This document shows positions 1 through 8,889 of a stretch of 64,000 bases of DNA, piece after piece. Where the stretch lies: NCBI GenBank assembly GCA_018662225.1, contig JABJGO010000049.1, positions 18,444 through 82,443 on the forward strand. The letters run 5' to 3'. A model generated the notes under the pieces. That model worked only from the letters and a program-made list of their open reading frames with translations, did no database searches and was not told the DNA's origin. Each line of letters starts with the position of its first letter. Positions within the stretch are counted from its first letter, which is position 1. The position numbers and the translations under genes are program-made. The stretch is from Rhodospirillales bacterium. Lineage in GTDB: Bacteria; Pseudomonadota; Alphaproteobacteria; Rhodospirillales; Casp-alpha2.

Positions 1-275
1 CCGGCTGTCAGGGAAAACCACCGCCCCCATGGGGGCGTCAGTTCCCCAAGCAGGCTCGATGCAAGTTGATCCACACCATCCGGCGCGGTGCCATCAAATA
101 GCGTTGCGGTACGAACTTCGCCGGGATTGGATGATTGTGTAACGCCATCGTATTGGGGCAGGGCATAGGCGTAACACTCACGCCATAGAGCATCCCATTT
201 TGATCGCTTCTCCATCGCCCTTCGAAAGCGATCAGAGATCTGCCCCGAGATTTGCATGGTATTTTTCTCGCTCAT
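1..275 (-). CDS. Phage head-tail connector (portal) protein, N-terminal part, cut by window edge
   Basis: The reverse strand is open from an ATG at 275-273 to the window edge, giving about 91 residues. A strong GGAGGA ribosome site lies 5 nt upstream. The reading has the N-terminal signature of the podovirus-type head-to-tail connector family (T7 gp8-like, Pfam Head-tail_con): an arginine-rich start, then WRECYAYALPQ, LFDGTAPDGVDQLASSLL and ELTPPWGRWFSLT. In that family the protein forms the dodecameric portal ring through which DNA enters the capsid. The gene continues beyond position 1, so I cannot tell whether it is intact. It sits downstream of two small genes on the same strand and a terminator, and marks this end of the window as prophage. 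Family assignment is from recalled motif similarity. Confidence 0.85.
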   Translation of the reverse strand, partial: MSEKNTMQISGQISDRFRRAMEKRSKWDALWRECYAYALPQYDGVTQSSNPGEVRTATLFDGTAPDGVDQLASSLLGELTPPWGRWFSLTA

Positions 276-345
276 GGATGTCCTCCAAACGGCAGCTGGC
301 CTTGCAATGGTGCAATCCACCGACGCTGCGTGATGTTTCATAAAA

Positions 346-375
346 AAAGCCCGCCGAGGGTTGTCGGCGGGCTTT
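346..375 (-). terminator. Intrinsic terminator upstream of the phage connector gene
   Basis: A perfect 12-bp GC-rich stem (aaagcccgccga at 346-357 pairs with 364-375) with a 6-nt loop is followed, on the minus strand, by a run of seven T residues (342-348 read in reverse). It would end transcripts of the two small minus-strand genes at 430-1279. The connector gene would then need its own promoter or read-through. Confidence 0.85.
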
Positions 376-429
376 GGACACACGTGTGCCCTGCGCTGAA
401 ATGAGTTGTCGCACAAAAATATCAAAAAG

Positions 430-852
430 TCAAGGATTATTTTCACTATTTAGGAAATTAGATAGTTGTTTTGGCGTTTGGATCCTGTAGTTATGGATTC
501 CCAAAAGGCGTTTTATGACTTCCACACAGGTCAGCAGAGCCCACGGTGCGGGCCTTGCGGGGGCTATCCTCTGTTGGGTAATAATCGTTTGATGCCCCTG
601 ATCCTGGTACCATTGGGCCAGATCTTCAGCGGAGCACCGGGGGACCGTTAATACATTGGTGCGGCCGGAAAGTGTATCGATGACAACCCAGGCCGCCCCA
701 ATCGCGATCGCCACGAAACAATGTTTGAAGCCGTGGGCCAGCCACCGGGACCACGGCATGGAATTGCTATCGGTGAAGACAACGACGGCACACGATACGA
801 TTGTCGATGCATTGGCATCGCAATACGCCTGTTTGGTCTTATCGTGTGGCAT
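430..852 (-). CDS. Phage-associated conserved hypothetical protein, possible permuted papain-like fold
   Basis: The protein has 140 residues if translation starts at the ATG at 852. A TTG start at 876 would add eight residues. The ATG start overlaps the end of the upstream gene by 14 nt, which suggests coupled translation. Visible features are a tryptophan-rich stretch with FKHCFV near the middle and TCVEVIKRLLGI near the C-terminus. An early His followed by a late Cys at the start of a helix is the order found in circularly permuted NlpC/P60 or LRAT-type enzymes, so a peptidase or amidase fold is possible. That is inference only. Similar proteins sit next to portal genes in alphaproteobacterial prophages, as far as I recall. 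Function is unknown. Confidence 0.6.
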   Translation of the reverse strand: MPHDKTKQAYCDANASTIVSCAVVVFTDSNSMPWSRWLAHGFKHCFVAIAIGAAWVVIDTLSGRTNVLTVPRCSAEDLAQWYQDQGHQTIITQQRIAPARPAPWALLTCVEVIKRLLGIHNYRIQTPKQLSNFLNSENNP

Positions 853-1279
853 GATCAGGGCCCGGCAGCGGTTCAATCGATGATTCTATCGATGATTCCA
901 TCGATTCTGGCATCGCAACAATCCCCTTGATGCGCAGAGGCCCAAGCATTTGATCAAGGGCTTCGCCCCACACCTGGGCGGCCCGTTGCTGTGCACCGTC
1001 TCTGGAATCCGGTGGGTATTCAAGCAAACCGAACGTGGACAGGACGCGTAAATGCTCGTCGCTCAACTGCCGCTTAAGGTGCAAACGCTTCGCCGTGCAA
1101 TACACATCGGCTGGATCACAGGGCCGTGGTACGGCATGCAGGGATGGTTGATATTGTGCACCATCATTGCGGAGCTTCTGGCACCGGATAAACCAGAACC
1201 ACGCTTCCTCCACCGAACTAAATGGCACGGGTGTCCCTGCATTGTCCTGAGATCGAGTTTTTATCGAGGGTTGACACAT
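839..1279 (-). CDS. Conserved alphaproteobacterial hypothetical protein, phage-linked
   Basis: The protein has 146 residues. I chose the ATG at 1279 because GGAG at 1291-1288 stands 8 nt upstream of it. An ATG at 1285 is only 2 nt from the same site, and the longer open frame to 1336 has no ribosome site. The core (GTPVPFSSVEEAWFWFIRC, then RPCDPADVYCTAKRLHL and LSDEHLRVLSTFG) resembles a small soluble protein family seen in Rhodospirillales-type genomes. No catalytic motif is evident. The tail is a repetitive SMESSIESSIE stretch made by a short DNA repeat at about 876-912. It is first in a two-gene unit with the 430-852 gene and divergent from the S24 repressor. Function is unknown. Confidence 0.6.
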   Translation of the reverse strand: MCQPSIKTRSQDNAGTPVPFSSVEEAWFWFIRCQKLRNDGAQYQPSLHAVPRPCDPADVYCTAKRLHLKRQLSDEHLRVLSTFGLLEYPPDSRDGAQQRAAQVWGEALDQMLGPLRIKGIVAMPESMESSIESSIEPLPGPDHATR

Positions 1280-1396
1280 AGGCATATCTCCAAGTAAAAG
1301 GAATATAACCATATAATCAATTTCGAGGCAAAACACAACCTATACACGGATAATTTTCCTAGTGCATTTTATTGTAGGGTATAAGACGATGTTCCC
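1280..1396. promoter_or_regulatory. Divergent promoter/operator region between phage genes and S24 repressor
   Basis: This AT-rich stretch separates the leftward phage-like genes from the rightward LexA-like repressor gene. A TATAAT hexamer is visible at 1313-1318 on the plus strand. Position and divergent layout are those of a lysogeny switch. I did not find a convincing long palindrome, so no operator half-sites are assigned. Confidence 0.35.
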
Positions 1397-2029
1397 ATGT
1401 TGAAACATTCAGATGTCTGGTCCGCAATTGACCGATTAGCGCACGAATACGGCTTGTCCGCATCCGGGCTTGCCAAAAAGGCAGGACTTGATCCTACCAC
1501 GTTTAACAAAAGCAAACGGATCACGCGTGAAGGAAAACTACGCTGGCCGAGCACGGAAAGTATATCGAAAGTGCTGACCGCTACGGGTGCCACGTTGGGT
1601 GAATTTGTCACCTTCATCGGCACGGCAGATTCGGGTGGCGTATATAGGCACATCCCCTTGATTGGTTTTGCCCAAGCTGGCGCAGATGGCTTCTTTGATG
1701 ATGCAGGCTATCCGGTTGGTGGCTCATGGGATGAAGTCCCTTTCCCTGATGTGGGTGACCCGCATGCTTTCGCGCTGGAAATCAGCGGCAACAGCATGGA
1801 GCCGGTCTTCCGGGATGGTGATACCGTCATCGTCTCGCCGGACTCCAGCATCCGTCGCGGCGATCGGGTTGTGGTCAAAACAACAGATGGTGAAATTCTC
1901 GCCAAGCAACTGCGCCGTCAAACCGCTCGAAAGGTGGAACTGCAATCCATTAACAACGAGCATGATGATCGCGTTATTGGCGCTGAAAGTCTTGAGTGGA
2001 TCGCCCGGATCGTCTGGGCCAGCCAGTAA
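1397..2029 (+). CDS. XRE-family transcriptional repressor with LexA/S24 self-cleavage domain
   Basis: The protein has 210 residues. An N-terminal helix-turn-helix DNA-binding region (about 1-65, with LSASGLAKKAGLDPTTFNKS) precedes a C-terminal S24 peptidase-like domain. The Ser-Lys dyad is visible as S133 in SGNSMEP and K170 in ILAKQL. They are 37 residues apart, as in E. coli LexA (S119/K156). A candidate Ala-Gly cleavage bond is A94-G95 in FAQAGADG. Family members repress prophage or SOS-type genes and cleave themselves when RecA is activated. It is divergent from the phage genes, so it could be the prophage repressor. Similar S24 regulators are also found as stable chromosomal genes in alphaproteobacteria, so the target is uncertain. 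Confidence 0.85.
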   Translation: MLKHSDVWSAIDRLAHEYGLSASGLAKKAGLDPTTFNKSKRITREGKLRWPSTESISKVLTATGATLGEFVTFIGTADSGGVYRHIPLIGFAQAGADGFFDDAGYPVGGSWDEVPFPDVGDPHAFALEISGNSMEPVFRDGDTVIVSPDSSIRRGDRVVVKTTDGEILAKQLRRQTARKVELQSINNEHDDRVIGAESLEWIARIVWASQ

Positions 2030-2063
2030 GCGCCCCACCCCTTTTTAGAGTTGAGAATATCCA

Positions 2064-2927
2064 ATGTCCAAGCACGGGCCGACTGGCCGTACAATTACCT
2101 ATACTGGCGGAGAATGGAAAGACGGGGAAGTGCCTCTCTTGTCGCCCTTCGATGATGGCGTCTGGCTTGGTCATACGGTGTTCGACGGCGCCCGCTCTTT
2201 CGATGGCTGTGCACCTGATCTGGACCGTCACTGCGAACGTTCTATTCGCTCTGCCCATATCCTTGGTATGGAACCCACGATCACCGGCCCTGAGATCGAG
2301 GCCCTTGCGCGGCAAGGCATTGCCAAGTTTGGCCGTGAAGAGGTCTTGTATATTTGTCCGCTCTTTTATGTGCGAAACAGTTTCATGGGCCCCGCTGAAG
2401 AATCCACTCAGTTTGTGCTGTCTATTCGAGAAGCTCCATTCCCGGAAGTCAGCGGTTTCTCCGCCTGCCTGACCCGGTACCGTCGCCCATCCCGTGATTC
2501 CGCGCCCACGGACGCCAAGGCATCTGGTCTGTATCCCAATGTGACGCGCAGCGTCCGTGCCGCTAACGAAAAGGGATTTGATACCGCCGTCATGCTGGAC
2601 CCCAATGGCAATGTGGCGGAGTTCTCGTACACCAACCTGTTTATGGTGAAAGACGACGTTGTTCATACCCCGGCTATCAACGGCACGTTCCTGAACGGTA
2701 TTACGCGCCAACGCACTATCCAGGTTTTACGTGACGCTGGTTTCACGGTGGAAGAACGTCAAATTGATTTCGATGAATTGCTGGAAGCAGACGAATTGTT
2801 CAGCACCGCCAACCACACCAAAATCATGCCGTGCACCAGGATCGAAGACCGAAACCTGAACACCGGTCCGATTTCCACTCGTGCACGCGAGTTGTATTTT
2901 GACTGGGCGAAAACTCAATCGGTTTAG
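2064..2927 (+). CDS. Class IV PLP aminotransferase, branched-chain amino acid aminotransferase-like
   Basis: The protein has 287 residues, normal for fold-type IV enzymes. The PLP-binding lysine is K152 in [12 protein letters not shown]. The conserved acceptor region [10 protein letters not shown], the PLP phosphate region [11 protein letters not shown] and the C-terminal [14 protein letters not shown] are all present. Family members transfer amino groups between branched-chain amino acids and 2-oxoglutarate. D-amino-acid transaminase and aminodeoxychorismate lyase share the fold, so the substrate is not certain. The gene lies 34 nt after the S24 repressor and overlaps the 3' end of convergent lysK by 4 nt. 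Confidence 0.85.
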   Translation: MSKHGPTGRTITYTGGEWKDGEVPLLSPFDDGVWLGHTVFDGARSFDGCAPDLDRHCERSIRSAHILGMEPTITGPEIEALARQGIAKFGREEVLYICPLFYVRNSFMGPAEESTQFVLSIREAPFPEVSGFSACLTRYRRPSRDSAPTDAKASGLYPNVTRSVRAANEKGFDTAVMLDPNGNVAEFSYTNLFMVKDDVVHTPAINGTFLNGITRQRTIQVLRDAGFTVEERQIDFDELLEADELFSTANHTKIMPCTRIEDRNLNTGPISTRARELYFDWAKTQSV

Positions 2928-4516
2928 GCTGACAAGTCTTCGCATGCCAGTGCGCGACGTATCAGCGTGATCGATTCTTCAATCCCGTAGAGCGCAATGA
3001 ACGACCCCATACGCGGGCCTTGTGACTGTCCCAGCAGGATTTCATACAATGCTTTGAACCAGGCTCGTAGTTCGGGGAATTCGTCACGCTTGCCGATCTC
3101 ATAGACGATGCTCTGCACATCTTCGGCGCTGGCCGCTGCGTCCAGGCCTTCAAGCCCGGTCACCAGGTCGGTTAATGCCTGCCGTTCGTCATCTGATGGG
3201 CTGCGATATTCTTTTGATGGGCGCACAAAGTCCTGATAGAAGCGAATGGCGTATCCCACCAGATCATCCAGAATGGGTGCATTTTCGGCTGTCACACCGG
3301 GACGGTATCGGCTGATGAAATGCCACAGCACGGACTTGTCTTCTGAATGGCAAACGCTGGCCAGGTTCAGCAGAATGTTGAAGCTCATATGGGCGGTTTC
3401 GTGTGGTGGGTTACCGGTATGAATATGCCACGCTGGATTGGCGATCTGCTTTTCCAGTTCCTGACTCGGAAAACTTTCAACAAAGCTCAGGTACTCATCA
3501 ACGGCTTTCGGAATCACATCAAAGAACAGCCGCTTGGCGGTCTTGGGCTTTTGGAACATGAACAGTGACAGGCTTTCGGGTGGCGCATAGCGCAGCCACT
3601 CTTCCACGGCCAGACCGTTGCCTTTTGACTTGGAAATCTTTTCGCCGTTGTCGTCCAGGAACAGCTCATATGAAAAACCGACTGGTGGGGCACTACCCAA
3701 CGCGCGCCGAATACGACCCGACTGTTTCACCGAATCAATAAGATCTTTGCCGGACATCTCATAATCCACATCCAGCGCATGCCAGCGCATGGCCCAGTCC
3801 GGTTTCCACTGAAGTTTACAATGGCCGCCGGTAATAGGTACTTCACCCTTAGATCCGTCCTCATACTCAAACACAATGGTTCCTGCCTCGGCATTTCGTT
3901 CCAGGATGGGCACTTGTAAAACGTGACCCGTTTTCGGGCATACGGGCAAGAAGGGGCTATAGGTCTTTCGGCGATCTTCACCCAGCGTCGGCAACATGAT
4001 CGCCATGATTTCGTCATAACAGGCCAACACGCGCATCAACGCATCATCGAACGTCCCCGCCTTGTACATTTCGGTGGAGCTTTTGAAATCATACTCAAAT
4101 CCGAAGGAATCCAGAAAAACGCGAAGCCGGGCATTGTTGTGGTGGCCCAGGCTTTCGTGTGTGCCGAACGGATCCGGCACCTGGGTCAGCGGTAAATTCA
4201 GGTGTTCGGCCAGCATTTCCTGATTGGGCAGGTTGGTGGGCACCTTGCGAAATCCGTCCATATCATCTGAAAACGCAATTAGCTTGGTGGGAATGTCAGA
4301 AAGTTGTTCAAATGCATGGCGAACCATCGACGTGCGCGCGACTTCACCAAAGGTACCAATATGCGGTAAGCCTGATGGTCCATAACCCGTCTCAAACAAC
4401 ACATACCCTTTTTCAGGCGTCGTGTCTTTGATGCGTTTCAAGACCTCGCGCGCCTCGGCAAAGGGCCAAGCGGATGCATTCTGTGAAAGGTCTCGTAAGT
4501 TGCTCATGGGTGTCAC
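2924..4516 (-). CDS. lysK: Lysyl-tRNA synthetase, class I
   Basis: The protein has 530 residues and charges tRNA-Lys with lysine. The class I Rossmann signatures are both visible: PHIGTF near residue 52 (HIGH motif) and KISKSKGNG in the middle (KMSKS motif). This archaeal-type enzyme replaces class II LysS in most alphaproteobacteria and supports the taxonomic call. The length is standard. The ATG at 4516 opens [19 protein letters not shown]; a second ATG three codons downstream is an alternative. It is convergent with the aminotransferase gene and has a short repeat array immediately upstream. Confidence 0.97.
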   Translation of the reverse strand: MTPMSNLRDLSQNASAWPFAEAREVLKRIKDTTPEKGYVLFETGYGPSGLPHIGTFGEVARTSMVRHAFEQLSDIPTKLIAFSDDMDGFRKVPTNLPNQEMLAEHLNLPLTQVPDPFGTHESLGHHNNARLRVFLDSFGFEYDFKSSTEMYKAGTFDDALMRVLACYDEIMAIMLPTLGEDRRKTYSPFLPVCPKTGHVLQVPILERNAEAGTIVFEYEDGSKGEVPITGGHCKLQWKPDWAMRWHALDVDYEMSGKDLIDSVKQSGRIRRALGSAPPVGFSYELFLDDNGEKISKSKGNGLAVEEWLRYAPPESLSLFMFQKPKTAKRLFFDVIPKAVDEYLSFVESFPSQELEKQIANPAWHIHTGNPPHETAHMSFNILLNLASVCHSEDKSVLWHFISRYRPGVTAENAPILDDLVGYAIRFYQDFVRPSKEYRSPSDDERQALTDLVTGLEGLDAAASAEDVQSIVYEIGKRDEFPELRAWFKALYEILLGQSQGPRMGSFIALYGIEESITLIRRALACEDLSA

Positions 4517-4518
4517 CT

Positions 4519-4551
4519 GATTAAGGCCAGATTAAGGCCAGATTAAGGAAG
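4519..4551. repeat. Three tandem 11-bp repeats upstream of lysK
   Basis: The unit gattaaggcca occurs at 4519-4529 and 4530-4540, with a variant (gattaaggaag) at 4541-4551. The array lies just 5' of the lysK start on its leader side. No function is evident, and slipped-strand duplication is the simplest origin. Confidence 0.8.
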
Positions 4552-4617
4552 GATAAGATTGGCGGGGAACCTAGGCGTGACAGGCCACCGGGTCAACGCC
4601 TGATCCTTAAATTTCAG

Positions 4618-6141
4618 CTACTTCCAGATCGGTTTACCACTACCGGGCAAGCCATAGCTTTCCCATTTGTCGGTGACCTGCTGGATGATGTCTTCGTCCA
4701 TTCGGATTTTCTGGCCCCATTCCCGGGTGGTTTCGGGCTCCACCTTGGTGGTGGCATCGATGCCGACCTTGGACCCCAATCCAGATACAGGTGAGGCAAA
4801 ATCCAGATAATCGATGGGCGTGTTTTCGATCATGGTCATGTCGCGCGCGGGATCAACGTTTGTTGATATGGCCCAGATCACATCGTTCCAGTCCCGGCAG
4901 TTGATGTCATCATCCACCACGATCACAAACTTGGTGTACATGAACTGGCGCAAATAGGACCACACACCCAGCATGATTCGCTTGGCGTGGCCCGCATAGG
5001 CTTTCTTGATGGACACCACGGCCACGCGGTAGGAACAGCCTTCGGGTGGCAACCAAAAATCCACCACTTCAGGAAACTGCTGGGTAAACAGCGGAACAAA
5101 CACCTCGTTCAACGCTTCGCCCAGCACGGAAGGCTCGTCCGGTGGGCGGCCGGTGTAGGTAGACAGGTAAATGGGGTCTTTGCGGCGCGTGATGGCCGTG
5201 ATGGTGAAGACGGGGAAGGGTTCCACTGAATTGTAGTAGCCTGTGTGATCGCCGTAAGGGCCCTCATCACCATAGTCTTCCAGTGAAACGTAGCCTTCCA
5301 GGATGATTTCGGCATGGGCCGGGACTTGCAACGGAATGGTCTTGCAATCGACCAGCTCAACCTTCTCGCCCCGCAACAGTCCGGCAAACTGGTATTCAGA
5401 CAGGGTGTCAGGCACCGGCGTGACGGCGGCCAGAATTGTGCCGGGGTCAGCCCCGATGACAACGGCGGCCGGAATGGGGTCAGGCCGTTGATCTTTCCAG
5501 CGTGCATGATGCTGCGCGCCACCGCGATGTTTCAACCACCGCATATACGTGGTGTTTGGGCCCGTTACCTGCATGCGGTAAATACCCAGATTATAACCAT
5601 CACGGCGGTCGCCACCTTTTTTATCCGCATCCGGACCTTGCGTGACCACCAGCGGCCAGGTGATCAGCGGGGCAGGCTCGCCGGGCCAACAGGTCTGTAT
5701 GGGCAATTGGCTCAGATCGATGTCATCGCCGGTCAGAACGACGTCCTGACAAGGGGCGGACTTGACCGTCTTGGGTTTCATGCTCATGACCGTTTTGACC
5801 AGCGGCAGCATGTCCAGTGCCTCACGCCATCCATCGGGCGGCTCGGGTTGGCGCAGGAAGGCTAGCGTTTCACCAATTTCACCCAATTGTCCGGGCTCCC
5901 GGTTCATGCCCCATGCGACCCGCTCAACGGTTCCAAACAAATTGGCCAGAACCGGAACACCATAGGGGGTTCCATCATCGCGCACGGGGTTTTCAAACAG
6001 CAACGCCGGACCGCCCTCGGCAAGCACCCGGGTCTGAATTTCAGTCATTTCCAGGTTTGGCGAAACCGGTTCGGAAATTCGAACCAATCTACCTTCCCGT
6101 TCAAGTCGCGATATGAACTCGCGTAAAGAGGCGTCAGCCAT
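4618..6141 (-). CDS. ubiD: 4-hydroxy-3-polyprenylbenzoate decarboxylase (UbiD)
   Basis: The protein has 507 residues, against 497 for E. coli UbiD. UbiD removes the carboxyl group from the polyprenylated ring in ubiquinone synthesis, using prenylated FMN made by UbiX. Family landmarks are the N-terminal [17 protein letters not shown], the central [10 protein letters not shown], the active-site region [26 protein letters not shown] with its acidic residues, and [20 protein letters not shown] near the C-terminus. ubiA lies a few genes away on the same strand, so two steps of the pathway are encoded close together. UbiX is not in the window. Confidence 0.95.
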   Translation of the reverse strand: MADASLREFISRLEREGRLVRISEPVSPNLEMTEIQTRVLAEGGPALLFENPVRDDGTPYGVPVLANLFGTVERVAWGMNREPGQLGEIGETLAFLRQPEPPDGWREALDMLPLVKTVMSMKPKTVKSAPCQDVVLTGDDIDLSQLPIQTCWPGEPAPLITWPLVVTQGPDADKKGGDRRDGYNLGIYRMQVTGPNTTYMRWLKHRGGAQHHARWKDQRPDPIPAAVVIGADPGTILAAVTPVPDTLSEYQFAGLLRGEKVELVDCKTIPLQVPAHAEIILEGYVSLEDYGDEGPYGDHTGYYNSVEPFPVFTITAITRRKDPIYLSTYTGRPPDEPSVLGEALNEVFVPLFTQQFPEVVDFWLPPEGCSYRVAVVSIKKAYAGHAKRIMLGVWSYLRQFMYTKFVIVVDDDINCRDWNDVIWAISTNVDPARDMTMIENTPIDYLDFASPVSGLGSKVGIDATTKVEPETTREWGQKIRMDEDIIQQVTDKWESYGLPGSGKPIWK

Positions 6142-6346
6142 GCGGTTTTAATCCTGTTTTTACGAGAGCATTGATAGCGCGCGCCCGTAAACCGTCAAGG
6201 AATATAATAGCTTATGTGCGATTTTGTTGTATGCAGAAATATTCCAATATACCTTATTAACAAGTTTGGAGTACCATATGCCAAGTGTCGGTGCGGGAGT
6301 ACCGGACGGGCTGAATCAGTGCGGCCTGATTTTGATTGAGGGATAC

Positions 6347-8167
6347 ATGACGCAAGTTGAAGGTGCGGACCAAAAAGCATCAGAGTCGGGTGATGTGGGT
6401 GAAGTTAATTTTCAGCGCTTGATCGAGATCGGCATTGCCCTGTCTGCCGAGCGCGATAATGCGCGCCTGATGGAGCGAATTCTGCTCGAGGCCAAGGATA
6501 TCTGTTACGCCGATGGTGGCACACTTTATTTGCGCACGGAAGATGATCGCCTGAAATTCGAGATTATGCGCACGGACTCCTTAGGGATTGCGCTGGGCGG
6601 GACCACAGGAAAAACGATTACGTTCCCACCGTTGATGCTGCATGACCCGGACACCGGCGAGCCCAATCACAAGAATGTGGCAAGCTATGTGGCACTATCG
6701 GGCGAGGCCATCAACATTCCTGATGCTTATGATTCAAAAAAATTCGACTTTTCCGGTACCAAAAAATTTGACGAGGGTACAGGCTATCGATCCAAGTCAT
6801 TCCTGACGGTGCCGCTCAAGAACAATGAAGGCACAATCATTGGCGTGTTGCAGTTGCTGAATGCCCGCAGCCGCGAAACCAAAGAAGTGGTGCCGTTCAG
6901 CGCGTCCACTCAACCGCTTGTAGAGGCCATGACTTCACAGGCTGCCGTGGCGCTGGACAATGCCTTACTGTTGGAAGCGCAGAAAAAACTGTTCCGCTCC
7001 TTCATCGATTTGATCTCGTCCGCCATTGACGCCAAATCACCCTATACCGGTGGCCACTGTCAACGGGTGCCAGAACTGACCATGATGATGGCTGATGCCG
7101 CCGTGGCCTCCACTTCGGGTCCGTTCGCCGATTTCGACTTAACGATGGGTGAACGTGAAGAGTTGGAAATCTCAGCAGCCCTGCACGATTGCGGCAAGGT
7201 CACGACGCCTGAGTATGTGGTGGATAAGGCCACCAAGCTGGAAACTATTTATGATCGATTGCATGAAATTCGCACGCGATTTGAGATCGTAAAACGCGAT
7301 GCTGAAATCGACTATTTGAAGGCTGTCGCGGCGGGTGGTGATGAGCCTGCATTGAAAGCAAGCTATGACGAGCGCATCGCCAAGCTCGACGATGACTACG
7401 CCTTTGTGGCCGAATGCAACGTCGGTGGCGAATTCATGGCTCCCGAACGGATTGATCGTATTAAGGAGATCGCTGGTATTACGTGGATGCGAACACTGGA
7501 TGATCGCATCGGCGTTTCCTTCGAAGAAGAAAAGCGAAAAGAACGCACACCTGCGCCCTCGTTACCGGTAGAGGAGAATCTGCTGGACGATCGCGAAGAC
7601 CATGTGATGTACCGTGAGAGCGGTGAAGGCAACACGTATGGCGACGACAATGAATTTGGCTTCAAACTGGATGTGCCCGAACACCGTTTTAACCTGGGTG
7701 AGGTCTACAATCTGTGCATCGCGCGAGGAACTTTAACGGAAGAAGAGCGCTTTAAGATCAACGACCACATCGTGCAGACCATCATCATGCTGGAACAGCT
7801 ACCATTCCCCAGGCACCTGAAAAAAGTGCCGGAATATGCCGGCGGCCACCATGAAAAGATGGACGGGACCGGGTACCCGAAAAAGCTGAACCGTGACCAG
7901 ATGACGGTACCAGCCCGGATGATGGCCATCGCCGATATTTTCGAAGCACTGTCCGCTGCTGATCGGCCATACAAGGCCGCCAAGAAGCTGAGCGATTGCA
8001 TCAAGATCATGTCGTTTATGAAAAAGGATGCCCATATCGACGGAGAGTTGTTCCAGCTGTTTCTGGAATCCGGCGTGTACAAAGAATACTCGGAACGGTT
8101 CCTACAGCCGGAACAGGTGGATGAGGTGGACATAACGCCTTATCTGGAGCAACCGGCGGCGGAATAG
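6347..8167 (+). CDS. GAF domain plus HD-GYP phosphodiesterase-type signalling protein
   Basis: The protein has 606 residues from the ATG at 6347, chosen because GAGGGA lies just upstream. An in-frame ATG at 6224 lacks a clear ribosome site. A GAF sensor domain occupies about residues 15-200 (SFLTVPLKNNEGTIIGVLQLLNA). The HD pair is H280-D281 in LHDCGKV, and the HD-GYP signature HHEKMDGTGYP begins at H501. Characterised HD-GYP proteins hydrolyse cyclic di-GMP. About 220 residues separate the HD pair from the HD-GYP motif, far more than usual, owing to an inserted charged segment at about 310-470. The stop overlaps the GTG start of the next gene by 1 nt, so the two are probably translated together. 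Confidence 0.9.
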   Translation: MTQVEGADQKASESGDVGEVNFQRLIEIGIALSAERDNARLMERILLEAKDICYADGGTLYLRTEDDRLKFEIMRTDSLGIALGGTTGKTITFPPLMLHDPDTGEPNHKNVASYVALSGEAINIPDAYDSKKFDFSGTKKFDEGTGYRSKSFLTVPLKNNEGTIIGVLQLLNARSRETKEVVPFSASTQPLVEAMTSQAAVALDNALLLEAQKKLFRSFIDLISSAIDAKSPYTGGHCQRVPELTMMMADAAVASTSGPFADFDLTMGEREELEISAALHDCGKVTTPEYVVDKATKLETIYDRLHEIRTRFEIVKRDAEIDYLKAVAAGGDEPALKASYDERIAKLDDDYAFVAECNVGGEFMAPERIDRIKEIAGITWMRTLDDRIGVSFEEEKRKERTPAPSLPVEENLLDDREDHVMYRESGEGNTYGDDNEFGFKLDVPEHRFNLGEVYNLCIARGTLTEEERFKINDHIVQTIIMLEQLPFPRHLKKVPEYAGGHHEKMDGTGYPKKLNRDQMTVPARMMAIADIFEALSAADRPYKAAKKLSDCIKIMSFMKKDAHIDGELFQLFLESGVYKEYSERFLQPEQVDEVDITPYLEQPAAE

Positions 8168-8889
8168 TGCCTGAACAACTGAACGATCCCGACTACTGTG
8201 CAACGCGGTACCCCTATCAGGTCCCTGAACGATCATACGTCATGGATGACAGTGCGCATGTGGTGGTTGATCACGATGATCACCTAGCCGATTTAGCGGG
8301 GCGTCGACCCGTTCTGGCCGTGGGATCGAACATGTCGCCGCAGCAATTGGGGCGCAAGTTCCCGCTCGGCTCAATCCCGGTAACACGGGTTCACCTGCAT
8401 GACTTCGATACAGTTTTTTCCACCCACTTCACCAGTTATGGCGCGATCCCGGCTACCCTTTTTCATTCACCGGGCACGGTGGTGACGTTGTTTATAAACT
8501 GGCTGAATGCGGAACAGGAAGAACACATGCATGGCACAGAGATCGCCAGCGAGAACTATCAGTTTTCCCGCCTGAATTCCCTGACCATGGATATAGAGAA
8601 CGCACCTGCGCTTGATCACGTTTATCTGTATCTATCCAGTCGTGGTGCGCTGAGCATCGATGGCAACCCGGTTCCCATGTTGGAAGCATCGGCCCGAAAC
8701 CGCCGCTGGCAAGCCATGGGGCAGGATGACATTCAGGCCCATGCCAGAACTGAACTGGCCCCTGAACACACACACGATGACTTTGTTCGTGAGAACATTA
8801 TGGATGATGAAATCCGTCGCACCCGCACAGACCGCCTTCACCAAAGTGCCGTGCCCTTTGAGTATGAATTTACAGAACGAGTGCGTTGA
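8167..8889 (+). CDS. Conserved hypothetical protein with a gamma-glutamylcyclotransferase-like N-terminal motif
   Basis: The protein has 240 residues from a GTG start that shares one base with the preceding stop (TAGTG). The segment LAVGSNMSPQQL at about residues 50-61 resembles the YGSN phosphate-like loop of the GGCT/AIG2 fold, and HGTEIASENYQ at about 120 could hold an acidic active residue. I recall alphaproteobacterial relatives of similar length without assigned function. No transmembrane segment or signal peptide is seen. It is tightly coupled to the HD-GYP gene, which suggests a shared process, and its 3' end overlaps convergent ubiA by 20 nt. A catalytic role is inference. Confidence 0.7.
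   Translation: MPEQLNDPDYCATRYPYQVPERSYVMDDSAHVVVDHDDHLADLAGRRPVLAVGSNMSPQQLGRKFPLGSIPVTRVHLHDFDTVFSTHFTSYGAIPATLFHSPGTVVTLFINWLNAEQEEHMHGTEIASENYQFSRLNSLTMDIENAPALDHVYLYLSSRGALSIDGNPVPMLEASARNRRWQAMGQDDIQAHARTELAPEHTHDDFVRENIMDDEIRRTRTDRLHQSAVPFEYEFTERVR

Noticed and set aside
1974..2711. Open frame of 245 codons on the minus strand
   Set aside because: It is antisense to the aminotransferase gene, which has a PLP lysine and family motifs.
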